DNA of 46,229 nucleotides, from contig CALUYU010000011.1 in the NCBI GenBank assembly GCA_944325075.1, positions 1 to 46,229 on the forward strand, in the 5' to 3' direction. Each line of letters starts with the position of its first letter. The first letter of the stretch is position 1. This stretch comes from Candidatus Gastranaerophilales bacterium (lineage in GTDB: Bacteria; Cyanobacteriota; Vampirovibrionia; Gastranaerophilales; Gastranaerophilaceae). Of the stretch, positions 1 to 7,684 are shown piece after piece. The position numbers were made by a program, and so were the translations under genes. The notes beneath the pieces were generated by a model. It ran no database searches. It was not told the origin of the DNA and saw only the letters and a program-made list of their open reading frames with translations.

Positions 1-105
1 TTGGTGAAAAATTTGAAGAAAGCTAATTTTGGTGTTTTCCCTTGTCTCCCTTGGGGTTCGTTCCCCCCCCCCCCCCGTATGCCGTACTATACTTGACTTT
101 CCCAT
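1..105 (-). CDS. Partial 5' end of a pilin-like gene, off the left edge
   Basis: The minus-strand ATG at 105 follows AGGAGG with a 7-nt spacer. The first residues read MGKSSIVRHTGGGG and then meet G14. As written, the frame stays open to the edge. Removing one G gives NEPQGRQG followed by FFKFF, which matches NEPQGRQG and FFKVF in the pilin-like gene at 32241-33365. The one difference between the copies inside the NEPQGRQG codons (CCC versus CCT) is synonymous only in that shifted frame. I therefore infer the start of a second pilin-like gene that is out of frame by one G in this assembly. Its body lies outside the window, so the product is not proven. Confidence 0.4.
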   Translation of the reverse strand, partial: MGKSSIVRHTGGGGERTPRETRENTKISFLQIFHQ

Positions 106-128
106 GTGTTTACCTCCTTTTTTCTTTT

Positions 129-156
129 ATTATATACTATTTCTAATATTTTTCAA
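129..156 (-). promoter_or_regulatory. Promoter of repeat copy A
   Basis: On the minus strand TTGAAA (151-156), a 16-nt spacer and TATAAT (129-134) form a good sigma-70 type promoter about 24 nt upstream of the ATG at 105. Spacing and sequence are conserved in copy B at 33458-33485, which supports function. Confidence 0.6.
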
Positions 157-199
157 GTCTTGATTTTGAATTTTAAATCACACGACTTATAGTGCTTTC

Positions 200-600
200 T
201 TTTTGCTTCCTTTTTCTTTGCGCTAAAGAAAAAGGAAGTTGGGCTTTCAGCCCAACATTTGTTTTTTGTGTGCAGATAGTCGAACATTTTTGTTGGTGGC
301 TAGATCCTGAAACAAGTTCAGGATGACAGTTGGTTAATTCTTGAAATTCATTATTTTTTTTGTTGGGGTGGAAACCCCAACCTACATTTAACTGGATGTT
401 TCCTGACACCTCACGGGTTCACTTTGTTCACCCTTCCGAAAATCCGCTTTCTGCTAAAGAAAAAGGAAGTTGGGGTAGAAATCCCAACATACATTATCTT
501 AGATTATTCGGGGTGTCAGAAAACTGGACGTTTTTGGACTTGCGTCGCATTCAATTATGTAAAAGTATATTTTTTTGGTAAAATAAAAGCGACAAAAGGA
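200..600. repeat. Island of palindromic intergenic repeats
   Basis: No gene was found here. The stretch holds a perfect 14-bp inverted repeat (206-219 with 225-238), a GTTGGGC..GCCCAAC stem-loop near 237-256, a palindrome around ATCCTGAA..TTCAGGAT (304-324) whose minus strand reads CHPELVSGS, a GTTGGGGTGGAAACCCCAAC palindrome (362-381) and a degenerate second copy near 469-491. The segment with AAAGAAAAAGGAAGTTGGG occurs twice (about 225 and 456). The same families recur at 33068-33293 in the pilin leader. Confidence 0.75.
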
Positions 601-607
601 GCAAAAT

Positions 608-1447
608 ATGGAAAAGTTTGGACTTATAGGTTATCCCTTAGGGCATTCAATGTCCGCGGTAATCCACAATGCAGGATTTAAAAGCATCGGAGTTAACGGA
701 TCATATGACATTTTAGAAACAGCACCGGAAAACCTTGTAGACCGAATTAAATATCTGAAAAGAGAAAATTACGGCGGGTTTAATGTAACAATACCGCATA
801 AAGTTCCGGTTGCCCTTTTTGTAGATGAAGTAGATAAATATGCAGACGTCACCGGCGCAATAAATACCGTAAAAATTAATCCCGATAAATCGCTAAAAGG
901 ATACAATACCGATGTAATTGGTTTCAAAAATGCAATTTCTGATGAAAGAGATTTAAATGGAAAAACCGGCGCAATCCTTGGTACCGGCGGCGCAAGCCGT
1001 GCGGCAGTTATGGGACTTTCAGAAAAAGGGGTTACGGAAATAGGAATTTACACAAGAAGTATCCCTAATTCTATGGATTATATGGCTTATGTAAGAAGGA
1101 AATTCCCAAATATCACATTTAATGTGTATCAAATTGACAGAATGCGTGATTTGTCTAAATATGACATTCTGGTTAACACAACCCCGATTGGAATGCTTGG
1201 CAAAGCCGCTGACATGACTCCCATAGAAGAAAATGTTTTAAAAACACTTCCTGCAAACGCAATTGTATATGATATTATTTATAATCCTAAAAAAACAATT
1301 CTCCTGAAAATTGCAGAAAAATCCGGCTACAAAACAATTAACGGAATAGACATGCTTGTACATCAGGCAGTTGCGGCTCAAAATATCTGGCTTGGGAAAA
1401 AACCGGATTTTATGACAATGAAACTTGCGCTACTGGAAAATTTGTAA
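608..1447 (+). CDS. aroE: Shikimate dehydrogenase
   Basis: This 279-aa protein reduces 3-dehydroshikimate to shikimate with NADPH in the shikimate pathway, in the cytoplasm. The N-terminal substrate domain has GYPLGHSMS (8-16) and NVTIPHK (59-65) with the catalytic Lys65 and, later, Asp102. The Rossmann domain starts with GTGGAS (125-130), and NTTPIGM follows. Length is normal for the family. The ATG follows AAAGGAG by 7 nt, which decides the start. It stands alone downstream of the repeat island; the next gene is a small membrane protein 66 bp on. Confidence 0.95.
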   Translation: MEKFGLIGYPLGHSMSAVIHNAGFKSIGVNGSYDILETAPENLVDRIKYLKRENYGGFNVTIPHKVPVALFVDEVDKYADVTGAINTVKINPDKSLKGYNTDVIGFKNAISDERDLNGKTGAILGTGGASRAAVMGLSEKGVTEIGIYTRSIPNSMDYMAYVRRKFPNITFNVYQIDRMRDLSKYDILVNTTPIGMLGKAADMTPIEENVLKTLPANAIVYDIIYNPKKTILLKIAEKSGYKTINGIDMLVHQAVAAQNIWLGKKPDFMTMKLALLENL

Positions 1448-1513
1448 ATTTTATTTAAATTATTAGCAAAAAATTCTAATATTCTGATTTATATTATTAA
1501 ATCAGGAGAATAT

Positions 1514-1762
1514 ATGAAAATTTCTGCAACTCTAAAATATCTTGTATTAACCAGTACACTTTGTACCGCAGGATTTGGTGCCTTTAAATTTATTGACAAA
1601 CATATTGCTAACAACAAAATTGAAAACATTATTACAGATTTCAATCCGGAAATAGATGAATATAAAAGTATTATTCATAATGAACCGGAGTACTTTAAGG
1701 CCAAATATTACCAAAATGTTATTGATTCATTAGAAAATATTAAAAAAGTAAAAATTAAATAA
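1514..1762 (+). CDS. Small single-pass membrane or secreted protein
   Basis: I do not recognise this 82-aa protein. Residues 6-25 form a hydrophobic segment after a single Lys near the start (signal anchor or signal peptide). The rest is a short, charged, Lys/Glu/Ile-rich stretch likely to be helical and outside the membrane. AGGAGA lies 5-6 nt before the ATG. An 8-bp stem-loop (1484-1491 with 1498-1505) ends inside this ribosome binding site and could affect translation. The 230 bp downstream hold no gene that I can see. Confidence 0.6.
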   Translation: MKISATLKYLVLTSTLCTAGFGAFKFIDKHIANNKIENIITDFNPEIDEYKSIIHNEPEYFKAKYYQNVIDSLENIKKVKIK

Positions 1763-1940
1763 AAAAAGCTTAATTATAAAATTTACAAAAAATATCCTGC
1801 CATACACAAGATAATCTTAACCTGACAAATTTAAAGTTTTACATCACTGGATTTAGGAGTTACAAATTTGTTTAGGGAAAATATGATAATTATTATTTAC
1901 CAAAACATCTCATGGCCTCAAATCTTTTATTTTTTGCTGC

Positions 1941-1974
1941 AAAAAAGGGATAGAATAAATATTCCATCCCTTTT
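1941..1974 (-). terminator. Rho-independent terminator of the fab cluster
   Basis: On the minus strand an AAGGGATGGAATA..TATTCTATCCCTT hairpin is followed by a run of six T, 20 bp after the fabF stop codon. The A-run on the other arm means it could also act in the opposite direction. Confidence 0.8.
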
Positions 1975-1993
1975 ATCGTTGTATATTAAAAAA

Positions 1994-3247
1994 TTACTTA
2001 ACTTCTTTTAAAACGATAGTAGCATTTTGTCCACCGAACCCGAATGAATTTGACAATGCAGCATGAACTTCAGCCTTACGAGCCTTATGAGGAACGTAAT
2101 CTAAATCAGCTACAGCTTCATCTTGATTATCAAGGTTAATTGTCGGAGGAACAATACCTTCAGTAATTACCTTAGCACAAGCAATACATTCAACAGCGCC
2201 GGTTGCACCAAGCAAGTGCCCATGCATACTCTTTGTAGAACTTACGAGCAGATTCGGATTAACCTTTCTATCACCAAATACTCTTGCAACAGCATGGGAT
2301 TCAGCAATATCACCTAAACCTGTACTTGTACCGTGAGTGTTAATATACTGAATATCAGAAGGTTTCATACCTGCATCTTCAAGCGCCAATTCCATTGATT
2401 TGGTAGCCCCCTTCCCTTCAGGGCAAGGAGCAACAACATCATAAGCATCAGCAGTCTGGCCATAGCCGGCAAGTTCTGCATATATATGAGCCCCGCGTCT
2501 TTTAGCATGTTCATACTCTTCCAAAACAACAACGCCTGCACCTTCTGACATAACAAAACCGTCACGGTCTTTGTCATAAGGGCGGGAAGCCTTAGTCGGC
2601 TCATCATTACGTTTTGATAAAGTTCTTGCACTGGAGAATGCTCCAATACCAACATCACAGATAGTTGCTTCACATCCGCCGGCAACCATTATATCTGCAT
2701 CTCCATACTGAATAGAACGAGCAGCATCTCCGATTGAGTGTGTTCCGGTTGCACAAGCAGATACTACAACTTTATTTACACCTTTAAATCCATATCTCAT
2801 TGAAATTCTGCCTGAGGCCATGTTTACAATCATCATAGGAATTGTAAACGGAGAACATTTATTCGGCCCTTTTTCCAAAATACGAATATGGTTATCTTCA
2901 AATGTTCTGAAACCGCCTGCCGCAGCACTAACAACTACACCTATTCTATAAGGGTCAACATCTTTTACTTCTTCCAATTTTGCATCTTTAACGGCTTCAT
3001 CAGCCGCAATCATTGCAAATTGAATAAACCTATCCATCTTTTTAGCTTCTTTAGGATCAAGATATTCTTCAGGTTTAAAGTTTTTAACTTCACCTGATAT
3101 TTTTACAACGTGTTTTGAAATATCTATCAACTCGGAAGTGCTAATTCCGCTTTTCCCTTCCACAAGGCTGTTCCAAAACTTATCAACACCTATACCAAAA
3201 GGGGAAACAGCTCCCATACCTGTGATTACTACTCTTCTTCTAGTCAT
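1994..3247 (-). CDS. fabF: 3-oxoacyl-ACP synthase II
   Basis: This 417-aa condensing enzyme elongates acyl-ACP with malonyl-ACP in fatty acid synthesis. The thiolase-fold triad is visible: Cys165 in SACATGTHS, His305 in NTHGTSTG, and His344 in the MHGHLLGATGA segment, where TGHLLGA is usual. Length is typical. It is the last gene of the fab cluster, separated from acpP by 118 bp that contain a strong stem-loop, and is followed by a terminator. Confidence 0.97.
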   Translation of the reverse strand: MTRRRVVITGMGAVSPFGIGVDKFWNSLVEGKSGISTSELIDISKHVVKISGEVKNFKPEEYLDPKEAKKMDRFIQFAMIAADEAVKDAKLEEVKDVDPYRIGVVVSAAAGGFRTFEDNHIRILEKGPNKCSPFTIPMMIVNMASGRISMRYGFKGVNKVVVSACATGTHSIGDAARSIQYGDADIMVAGGCEATICDVGIGAFSSARTLSKRNDEPTKASRPYDKDRDGFVMSEGAGVVVLEEYEHAKRRGAHIYAELAGYGQTADAYDVVAPCPEGKGATKSMELALEDAGMKPSDIQYINTHGTSTGLGDIAESHAVARVFGDRKVNPNLLVSSTKSMHGHLLGATGAVECIACAKVITEGIVPPTINLDNQDEAVADLDYVPHKARKAEVHAALSNSFGFGGQNATIVLKEVK

Positions 3248-3281
3248 CTCTTTACCTTTTTTATCCTCTTCGATAAAAGTA

Positions 3282-3315
3282 CGAGGGGAAAATTAATATT
3301 CAATTTTCGCCCTCG
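3282..3315 (-). promoter_or_regulatory. Stem-loop between acpP and fabF
   Basis: CGAGGG-AAAATT pairs with AATTTT-CCCTCG across the acpP-fabF gap. No T-run follows on the minus strand, so it looks more like an mRNA-stabilising, processing or attenuating hairpin than a full terminator. ACP is needed in far higher amounts than FabF, so a partial block here would make sense (inference). A second, weaker AATACC..GGTATT pairing lies just upstream. Confidence 0.45.
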
Positions 3316-3365
3316 CAATACCTTTCTTCGATTCTTTGCGGTATTAACTACCGGCTACAACTATT

Positions 3366-3596
3366 CTATTTGTGAGAATCAATATAGTTAACTGCATCTT
3401 GAACAGTTTGAATTTTTTCAGCTTCTTCATCAGGAATTTCGCATCCGAATTCTTCTTCAAAAGCCATAACTAATTCTACTGTATCTAAAGAATCTGCACC
3501 CAAGTCAGCTGTAAAACTAGCTTCCGGAGTAACTAAAGATTCATCAACGCTTAATTGATCTACTACAACTTTTTTTACTTTTTCAAATGTACTCAT
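3366..3596 (-). CDS. acpP: Acyl carrier protein
   Basis: This 76-aa acidic protein carries the growing fatty acid on a phosphopantetheine arm. The attachment serine is Ser36 in [10 protein letters not shown], the invariant DSL motif, preceded by TADL. Length and acidity match the family. It lies 122 bp downstream of fabG and upstream of fabF, the classical order. Confidence 0.97.
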   Translation of the reverse strand: MSTFEKVKKVVVDQLSVDESLVTPEASFTADLGADSLDTVELVMAFEEEFGCEIPDEEAEKIQTVQDAVNYIDSHK

Positions 3597-3718
3597 CTTC
3601 TTTACCTCTTTTAATTAATTGTATTACGAATTTAATTCTATTTTATTATATCTGGCACAAAATTATTTTGCAAGATATTTGCATAAACAAAGATTATTTG
3701 TTAAAAATCTTTACTTTA

Positions 3719-4450
3719 TTATATAATCAAGCCGCCCGCAACTTCGATAGCCTGGCCAGTAACATAGTCAGTATCAAGAGCAAGGAACTTAACAACTTTT
3801 GCAATATCTTCAGGAGTCCCAAGTCGTCTCATAGGAATAGCTTTCAGATATTCATCAATGTTTCCAAGTTCAGCGGTCATTGCTGTTTGGATAAATCCAG
3901 GGCACACGGCATTAACTCTGATATTTCTTGAGCCGAATTCTTTTGCAAGAGTTTTTGTCAAACCAACCAAACCAGCTTTAGAGGCTGAATAATTTGCCTG
4001 ACCAGGGTTACCGTGAAGACCTACAACGCTTGACATATTGATAATAGAACCCTGACGGGCCTTCATCATATATTTAATTACGGCATGGGTAACACAATAT
4101 GCACTTGTTAAGTTGATTTTAATAACTCTTTCCCACTGCTCCATATCCATTCTCAGGAACAATCCGTCTTTTGTAATTCCGGCATTGTTAAGAAGAATAT
4201 CAATTCTGCCGTGTTCCGCAATCATTTTATCAACATTTTCTTTTACAGCTTCATCATTTGAAACGTCAAAACTGTAGAAATAAGCGTTAGCCCCGCAAGC
4301 CTTGATTTCGTCTAAAGCCGGTTTAGCTTTTTCAGCATCGCATATATCATTAATAATAATATCGCAGCCGGCTTTTGCAAGCTCTAATGCACAAGCCAAA
4401 CCAATACCGCGGGATCCGCCTGTTACCAATGCAATTTTTCTTTCTGTCAT
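3719..4450 (-). CDS. fabG: 3-oxoacyl-ACP reductase
   Basis: This 243-aa short-chain dehydrogenase reduces 3-oxoacyl-ACP with NADPH. Visible features are the TGGSRGIG cofactor loop (10-17), NNAG (88-91), the catalytic Ser140/141 region, and Tyr154-x3-Lys158 in YSASK. Length is typical. It sits between the 72-aa gene and acpP in the fab cluster. Confidence 0.96.
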   Translation of the reverse strand: MTERKIALVTGGSRGIGLACALELAKAGCDIIINDICDAEKAKPALDEIKACGANAYFYSFDVSNDEAVKENVDKMIAEHGRIDILLNNAGITKDGLFLRMDMEQWERVIKINLTSAYCVTHAVIKYMMKARQGSIINMSSVVGLHGNPGQANYSASKAGLVGLTKTLAKEFGSRNIRVNAVCPGFIQTAMTAELGNIDEYLKAIPMRRLGTPEDIAKVVKFLALDTDYVTGQAIEVAGGLII

Positions 4451-4486
4451 TAATTTTCTCCTTATTTAATGTTGAGTATTCCCAAC

Positions 4487-4705
4487 CTACACTGTTTTTT
4501 TATTAAACAAATTTCTTAAATTTGTAAAGTATCTTGCACATTTGTCAGAAAATGTCTCTTTGCCAAAGTTTTCAATATATTTATGAATCTTTTTCATATC
4601 TACAACTCTTCCGGCATTAAGGTATACATTTCTTGGTGCTAAATCAGGATGTTTTCTATAAAAATCCCGAGAGTTAGGATTAAGTTTTACACTTACTTTA
4701 AACAT
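4487..4705 (-). CDS. 72-aa basic protein inside the fab cluster
   Basis: I do not recognise this protein. It starts 1 bp after the fabD stop codon and ends 36 bp before fabG, so it is almost certainly translated as part of the operon. It is basic, with many Lys, Arg and Asn, no membrane segment and no obvious metal ligands. The tight coupling suggests a role tied to fatty-acid synthesis, or a lineage-specific insertion; the sequence does not decide. Confidence 0.65.
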   Translation of the reverse strand: MFKVSVKLNPNSRDFYRKHPDLAPRNVYLNAGRVVDMKKIHKYIENFGKETFSDKCARYFTNLRNLFNKKTV

Positions 4706-4706
4706 C

Positions 4707-5654
4707 TTATACCAAAGCCAGTTCTTCTTTTAAAGCGGCAATTGTACTATCTAAACTTGCCTTATCATATACATTAAACACTTTAGCTTCCGGCACAATT
4801 TTTTTGTTCAATCCGGCAAGAACCTTTCCAGGCCCGATTTCAACAAAAATTTCAACCCCGTCAGCCGCCATTTTTTGGATTGTCTGGGTCCAATGTACTG
4901 ATGAATAGATTTGTTTAGGCATTTTTGCCCTGAAATCTTCACTTGAAGTTGTCTCACTTGCGTCAACATTTGTCATAACCGGAAGTAAGGCATTATTTAA
5001 TTCAAGTGTATTTACAAAACTTTCAAATTCATGGCCTGCTTTTTCCATAAACTTAGAATGGAAAGCTCCTGATACGGCAAGAGGAACAACTCTTCTTGCG
5101 CCTTTAGCCAGGAGAATTTCTCCAGCTTTTGAAACAGCAGCTTCATCACCGGTAAGTACGACCTGAACCGGAGAGTTGTAATTTGCAACATCTACATAGC
5201 CCACAGAAGAGGCTTCTTTTAAAGCTTCCTCAACAGAACCTTCCGGTGCATTCAAAACAGCTGCCATGGCTCCGCCTTTTGTTTCTCCCATAAGATCTGC
5301 TCTTTTTTGAATAGCTCTCAATGTTGTTTCCAAATTCATAACACCTGCCGCATACATCGCGCAATATTCGCCCAAGCTGTGACCTGCAGCATAATCCGGT
5401 ATTATATTAAGCTCTGATTTCAAAGCTTCTAACGCTGCAATTGATGTTGTAACAATACAAGGTTGAGTATTAACCGTCTGTTTTAAATCCTCTTCCGGCC
5501 CTTCAAAACATAATGTCGTAATACTTTTACCTAAAATTTTGTCAGCCGTATCGTAAACATTCTTTGCAATACCGTAAGTTTCATACAAATCTTTTCCCAT
5601 TCCAACTGACTGAGCCCCTTGACCCGGAAATAAAAACGCGATTTTTTTTGTCAT
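4707..5654 (-). CDS. fabD: Malonyl-CoA:ACP transacylase
   Basis: This 315-aa enzyme loads malonate from CoA onto ACP. FPGQGAQSVGMG (9-20) forms the oxyanion loop and AAGHSLGEY holds the nucleophile Ser93; the partner histidine is in SGAFHSKFM near residue 200. Length is typical. AGGGATAACAT precedes the ATG. It begins a sub-operon (fabD, 72-aa gene, fabG, acpP, fabF) with its own promoter at 5718-5745, downstream of the MNT/HEPN pair. Confidence 0.96.
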   Translation of the reverse strand: MTKKIAFLFPGQGAQSVGMGKDLYETYGIAKNVYDTADKILGKSITTLCFEGPEEDLKQTVNTQPCIVTTSIAALEALKSELNIIPDYAAGHSLGEYCAMYAAGVMNLETTLRAIQKRADLMGETKGGAMAAVLNAPEGSVEEALKEASSVGYVDVANYNSPVQVVLTGDEAAVSKAGEILLAKGARRVVPLAVSGAFHSKFMEKAGHEFESFVNTLELNNALLPVMTNVDASETTSSEDFRAKMPKQIYSSVHWTQTIQKMAADGVEIFVEIGPGKVLAGLNKKIVPEAKVFNVYDKASLDSTIAALKEELALV

Positions 5655-5717
5655 ATGTTATCCCTCTCAAATACCGGACATCCACCCGGCCTGCTAAATC
5701 TTAATAACCCTAAAGTA

Positions 5718-5745
5718 ATTATACTATAAACACACGAAAAGTAAA
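5718..5745 (-). promoter_or_regulatory. Promoter of the fabD sub-operon
   Basis: On the minus strand TTTACT (5740-5745), a 16-nt spacer and TATAAT (5718-5723) lie about 65 nt upstream of fabD. A short CCGG..CCGG stem follows in the leader. It would free fabD-fabF from transcription through the MNT/HEPN and poly-C region. Confidence 0.5.
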
Positions 5746-5790
5746 CCGTATAATTTGAATGTGCTTGAGTCATTGAGTATATGAATTATT

Positions 5791-5890
5791 AAAAGCGCCT
5801 CCCCCCACTTGGGAAAAGGGGGGATGGGGGGGGGGGGATGGAACAAGATGGACTTTCCCGGATTGTTTCGCCCCCCCCCCCCCTGCCGAA
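5791..5890. repeat. Poly-G and poly-C element
   Basis: C-run, a short spacer and GGGGGG form a strong hairpin (5801-5823), followed by G12 (5826-5837) and C13 (5871-5883), which can pair with each other. No convincing gene covers them. It lies between the MNT gene and the fabD promoter, marking an insertion site in the cluster. It lacks the promoter/RBS/ATG module of the other two homopolymer loci. Confidence 0.7.
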
Positions 5891-5952
5891 AATCCGAACT
5901 CATAATGACGGGAAGTCACCCTCACTTGGTCACTTAGTAACACAAAAAATCC

Positions 5953-6246
5953 TTAATTTATTTTATACAAATCGTTCTTTATCACTGCAAGAAATTTTTC
6001 ATCCAGACTGTTCAAATCCACAACATCAACTTTGTAAGGGAATGTAGAATCTTCAAATAAAGCCCTGACATTTAACAAATCTTCAAACGAAACATCCCCT
6101 TTCAGTGCAATATCGACATCAGAATATTCATAAGCCTTACCCTGAGTTCTTGATCCGTAAATAAAAATTTCCACATTAGGCAGTACCTTACCTATAGTCT
6201 CTTTAATAAAAGAAACATATTTTTCATCCAAATCAAGACCGGACAT
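5953..6246 (-). CDS. Minimal nucleotidyltransferase (MntA-type)
   Basis: This 97-aa protein has the Pol-beta superfamily nucleotidyltransferase signature: Gly31-Ser32, ten residues, then Asp43-x-Asp45 (GSRTQGKAYEYSDVD). In characterised MntA/HepT systems such a protein is the antitoxin that AMPylates the HEPN partner; the related HI0073/HI0074 pair has the same architecture. Its start overlaps the end of the HEPN gene by 14 bp, so the two are translationally coupled. It is an accessory module embedded in the fab cluster. Function as an antitoxin is inferred. Confidence 0.8.
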   Translation of the reverse strand: MSGLDLDEKYVSFIKETIGKVLPNVEIFIYGSRTQGKAYEYSDVDIALKGDVSFEDLLNVRALFEDSTFPYKVDVVDLNSLDEKFLAVIKNDLYKIN

Positions 6247-6649
6247 TTTGATTATCCCTTAATTGTTTAAGCAAAAAACTTACCTCTTCATAAAAATCAG
6301 GGACAATACCGGAAACTTTCATCGCTATATTTTCATCATATGTATGGGAGGTTATATTCCGCATCTCTCTGAATTGAGTCCATTTTTCAAGATGTGATTT
6401 AAGCAAGTTTAATTGATTTGCAGTTCTTATAATTTCATTAAATGACATTTGCTTTACATCATCAAAAGAATACAGCGCTAAATATTTACTTAAAGTTTAA
6501 AGAGCAATTGAATAAGTAAATTTAAAGCGTTGAATAGCGGAATCTCTTAACACATCATCACTTAAAACATTTTTGTACCTGACAAGCACTTCGCCTAATC
6601 GTTTTACAGCATTTTCCAATGATGTTACATTAAAAGTTTCTTCTATCAT
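6233..6649 (-). pseudogene. HEPN-domain partner (HepT/HI0074-like), interrupted by a stop
   Basis: From the ATG at 6649 the frame reads 50 codons (MIEETFN to RFKFTYSIAL), meets TAA at 6499-6497, then continues in the same frame to 6233, for 138 codons in total, the usual size of HI0074-type proteins. The stop falls where the family normally has Lys in the AWKTL segment, so a single AAA to TAA change would explain it. The 3' part keeps the HEPN RNase motif R-x4-H-x-Y (RNITSHTY, full-frame residues 97-104) and could restart at the Met at 6448, though no clear RBS is present. It follows fabH by 21 bp. Confidence 0.75.
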
Positions 6650-6670
6650 ATGAACTTCTCAGAAACGCTT

Positions 6671-7681
6671 TTAACAAATGCCTTCACGTAATCTTACAAT
6701 AGCTCCGCCCCAAGTCATGCCGGCGCCAAACCCGCAAAGAACAGCTGTTGTCCCAAGCTTAACATTACCCTTTTCAACACTTTCGGCCAATGCAATCGGA
6801 ATAGATGCAGCTGAAGTATTGCCGTAATATTTAATATTAGTAACAACCTTTTCATCGCTGTACCCAAGCCTTTCTTGAACAGCCTGAATAATTCTGATAT
6901 TTGCCTGATGAGGAATCAAATAATCAATATCTTCCGCTTTTAAACCTGCATTAGCAATCAACTCTTCTACATAATGAGGCAAAATCTTTGCAACAAATGT
7001 ATATACTCCGCGGCCATTCATTCTAATACCCTTAGGTTTTTCTTCATATTGTTCGACAAGCGGACAGTTTTTACCATCAAAAGAAAGTTCTATTAAATTA
7101 CCATAATTTCCGTCCGCTTTAATATCAATAGCAATAATATCGTCAATGCCGTCTTCAGCCTGAGTAACAACCATAGCACCGGCTCCGTCGCCAAACAGGA
7201 TAGAAGTACTTCTATCCTCCCAGTTTACCAGCCGGGAATTGTTATCAGTCGCAACAAGCAAAATATTTTTATACATGCCTGATGAAATATAGGCCTTTGC
7301 AATACTTAAAGCATAAATTAACCCGGAGCATGCTGCCGTGATATCAAAAGCAGGGATTTGTGCCTTTATACCCAATCTTTGATGAATATGACAGGCAATA
7401 GCCGGATACAAATCAGGCGGAGCTGAAGACGCTGCAATAATTAAATCAATCTCATCCGGAGATATTTTAGATTTTTCTAATGCCTTTTGAGCAGCTTCAA
7501 AACCCAAATCAATTGCATTTTGCTCGCCGGATACAACTCTTCTTTCCTTAATTCCGGTTCGCGTATATATCCATTCATCTGATGTTTCGTATAATTTAGT
7601 TAAGTCATCATTGGTTATAACTGTTTCGGGTAAACTGTATCCTACCCCCGCAATTCTTAGCGGAATTAACTTATTTGTCAT
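6671..7681 (-). CDS. fabH: 3-oxoacyl-ACP synthase III
   Basis: This 336-aa enzyme starts fatty acid synthesis by condensing an acyl-CoA with malonyl-ACP. The nucleophile is Cys118 in ITAACSGLIYAL; His in IPHQANIRI (near 257) and Asn in YYGNTSAAS complete the triad. The C-terminal GFGAGMTWGGAIVR is typical. It starts 3 bp after the plsX stop codon, so the two are co-translated. Confidence 0.96.
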   Translation of the reverse strand: MTNKLIPLRIAGVGYSLPETVITNDDLTKLYETSDEWIYTRTGIKERRVVSGEQNAIDLGFEAAQKALEKSKISPDEIDLIIAASSAPPDLYPAIACHIHQRLGIKAQIPAFDITAACSGLIYALSIAKAYISSGMYKNILLVATDNNSRLVNWEDRSTSILFGDGAGAMVVTQAEDGIDDIIAIDIKADGNYGNLIELSFDGKNCPLVEQYEEKPKGIRMNGRGVYTFVAKILPHYVEELIANAGLKAEDIDYLIPHQANIRIIQAVQERLGYSDEKVVTNIKYYGNTSAASIPIALAESVEKGNVKLGTTAVLCGFGAGMTWGGAIVRLREGIC

Positions 7682-7684
7682 TAT

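Larger units (their letters stand above)
1..160 (-). repeat. Pilin-leader repeat with poly-G tract, copy A
   Basis: This stretch is homologous base for base to about 33327-33485, in the same orientation. Read on the minus strand both copies contain, in order, a promoter, an AGGAGG ribosome binding site, an ATG, about nine codons, a G homopolymer (G14 here, at 63-76) and a conserved segment. The copy continues to the window edge, so its full length is not visible. A homopolymer this long is striking in so AT-rich a sequence. Confidence 0.8.

Noticed and set aside
173-409. Minus-strand frame containing CHPELVSGS
   Set aside because: This is the usual translation of a palindromic repeat; there is no RBS, and it ends upstream of the copy A promoter.
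1484-1505. Hairpin at the RBS of the 82-aa gene as an RNA thermometer
   Set aside because: The stem is short and AT-rich and leaves most of the RBS free; not enough to claim regulation.
5838-6047. Plus-strand frame starting at the G12 run
   Set aside because: It is an open frame across repeat sequence and antisense to the nucleotidyltransferase; its Pro run is the C13 tract.
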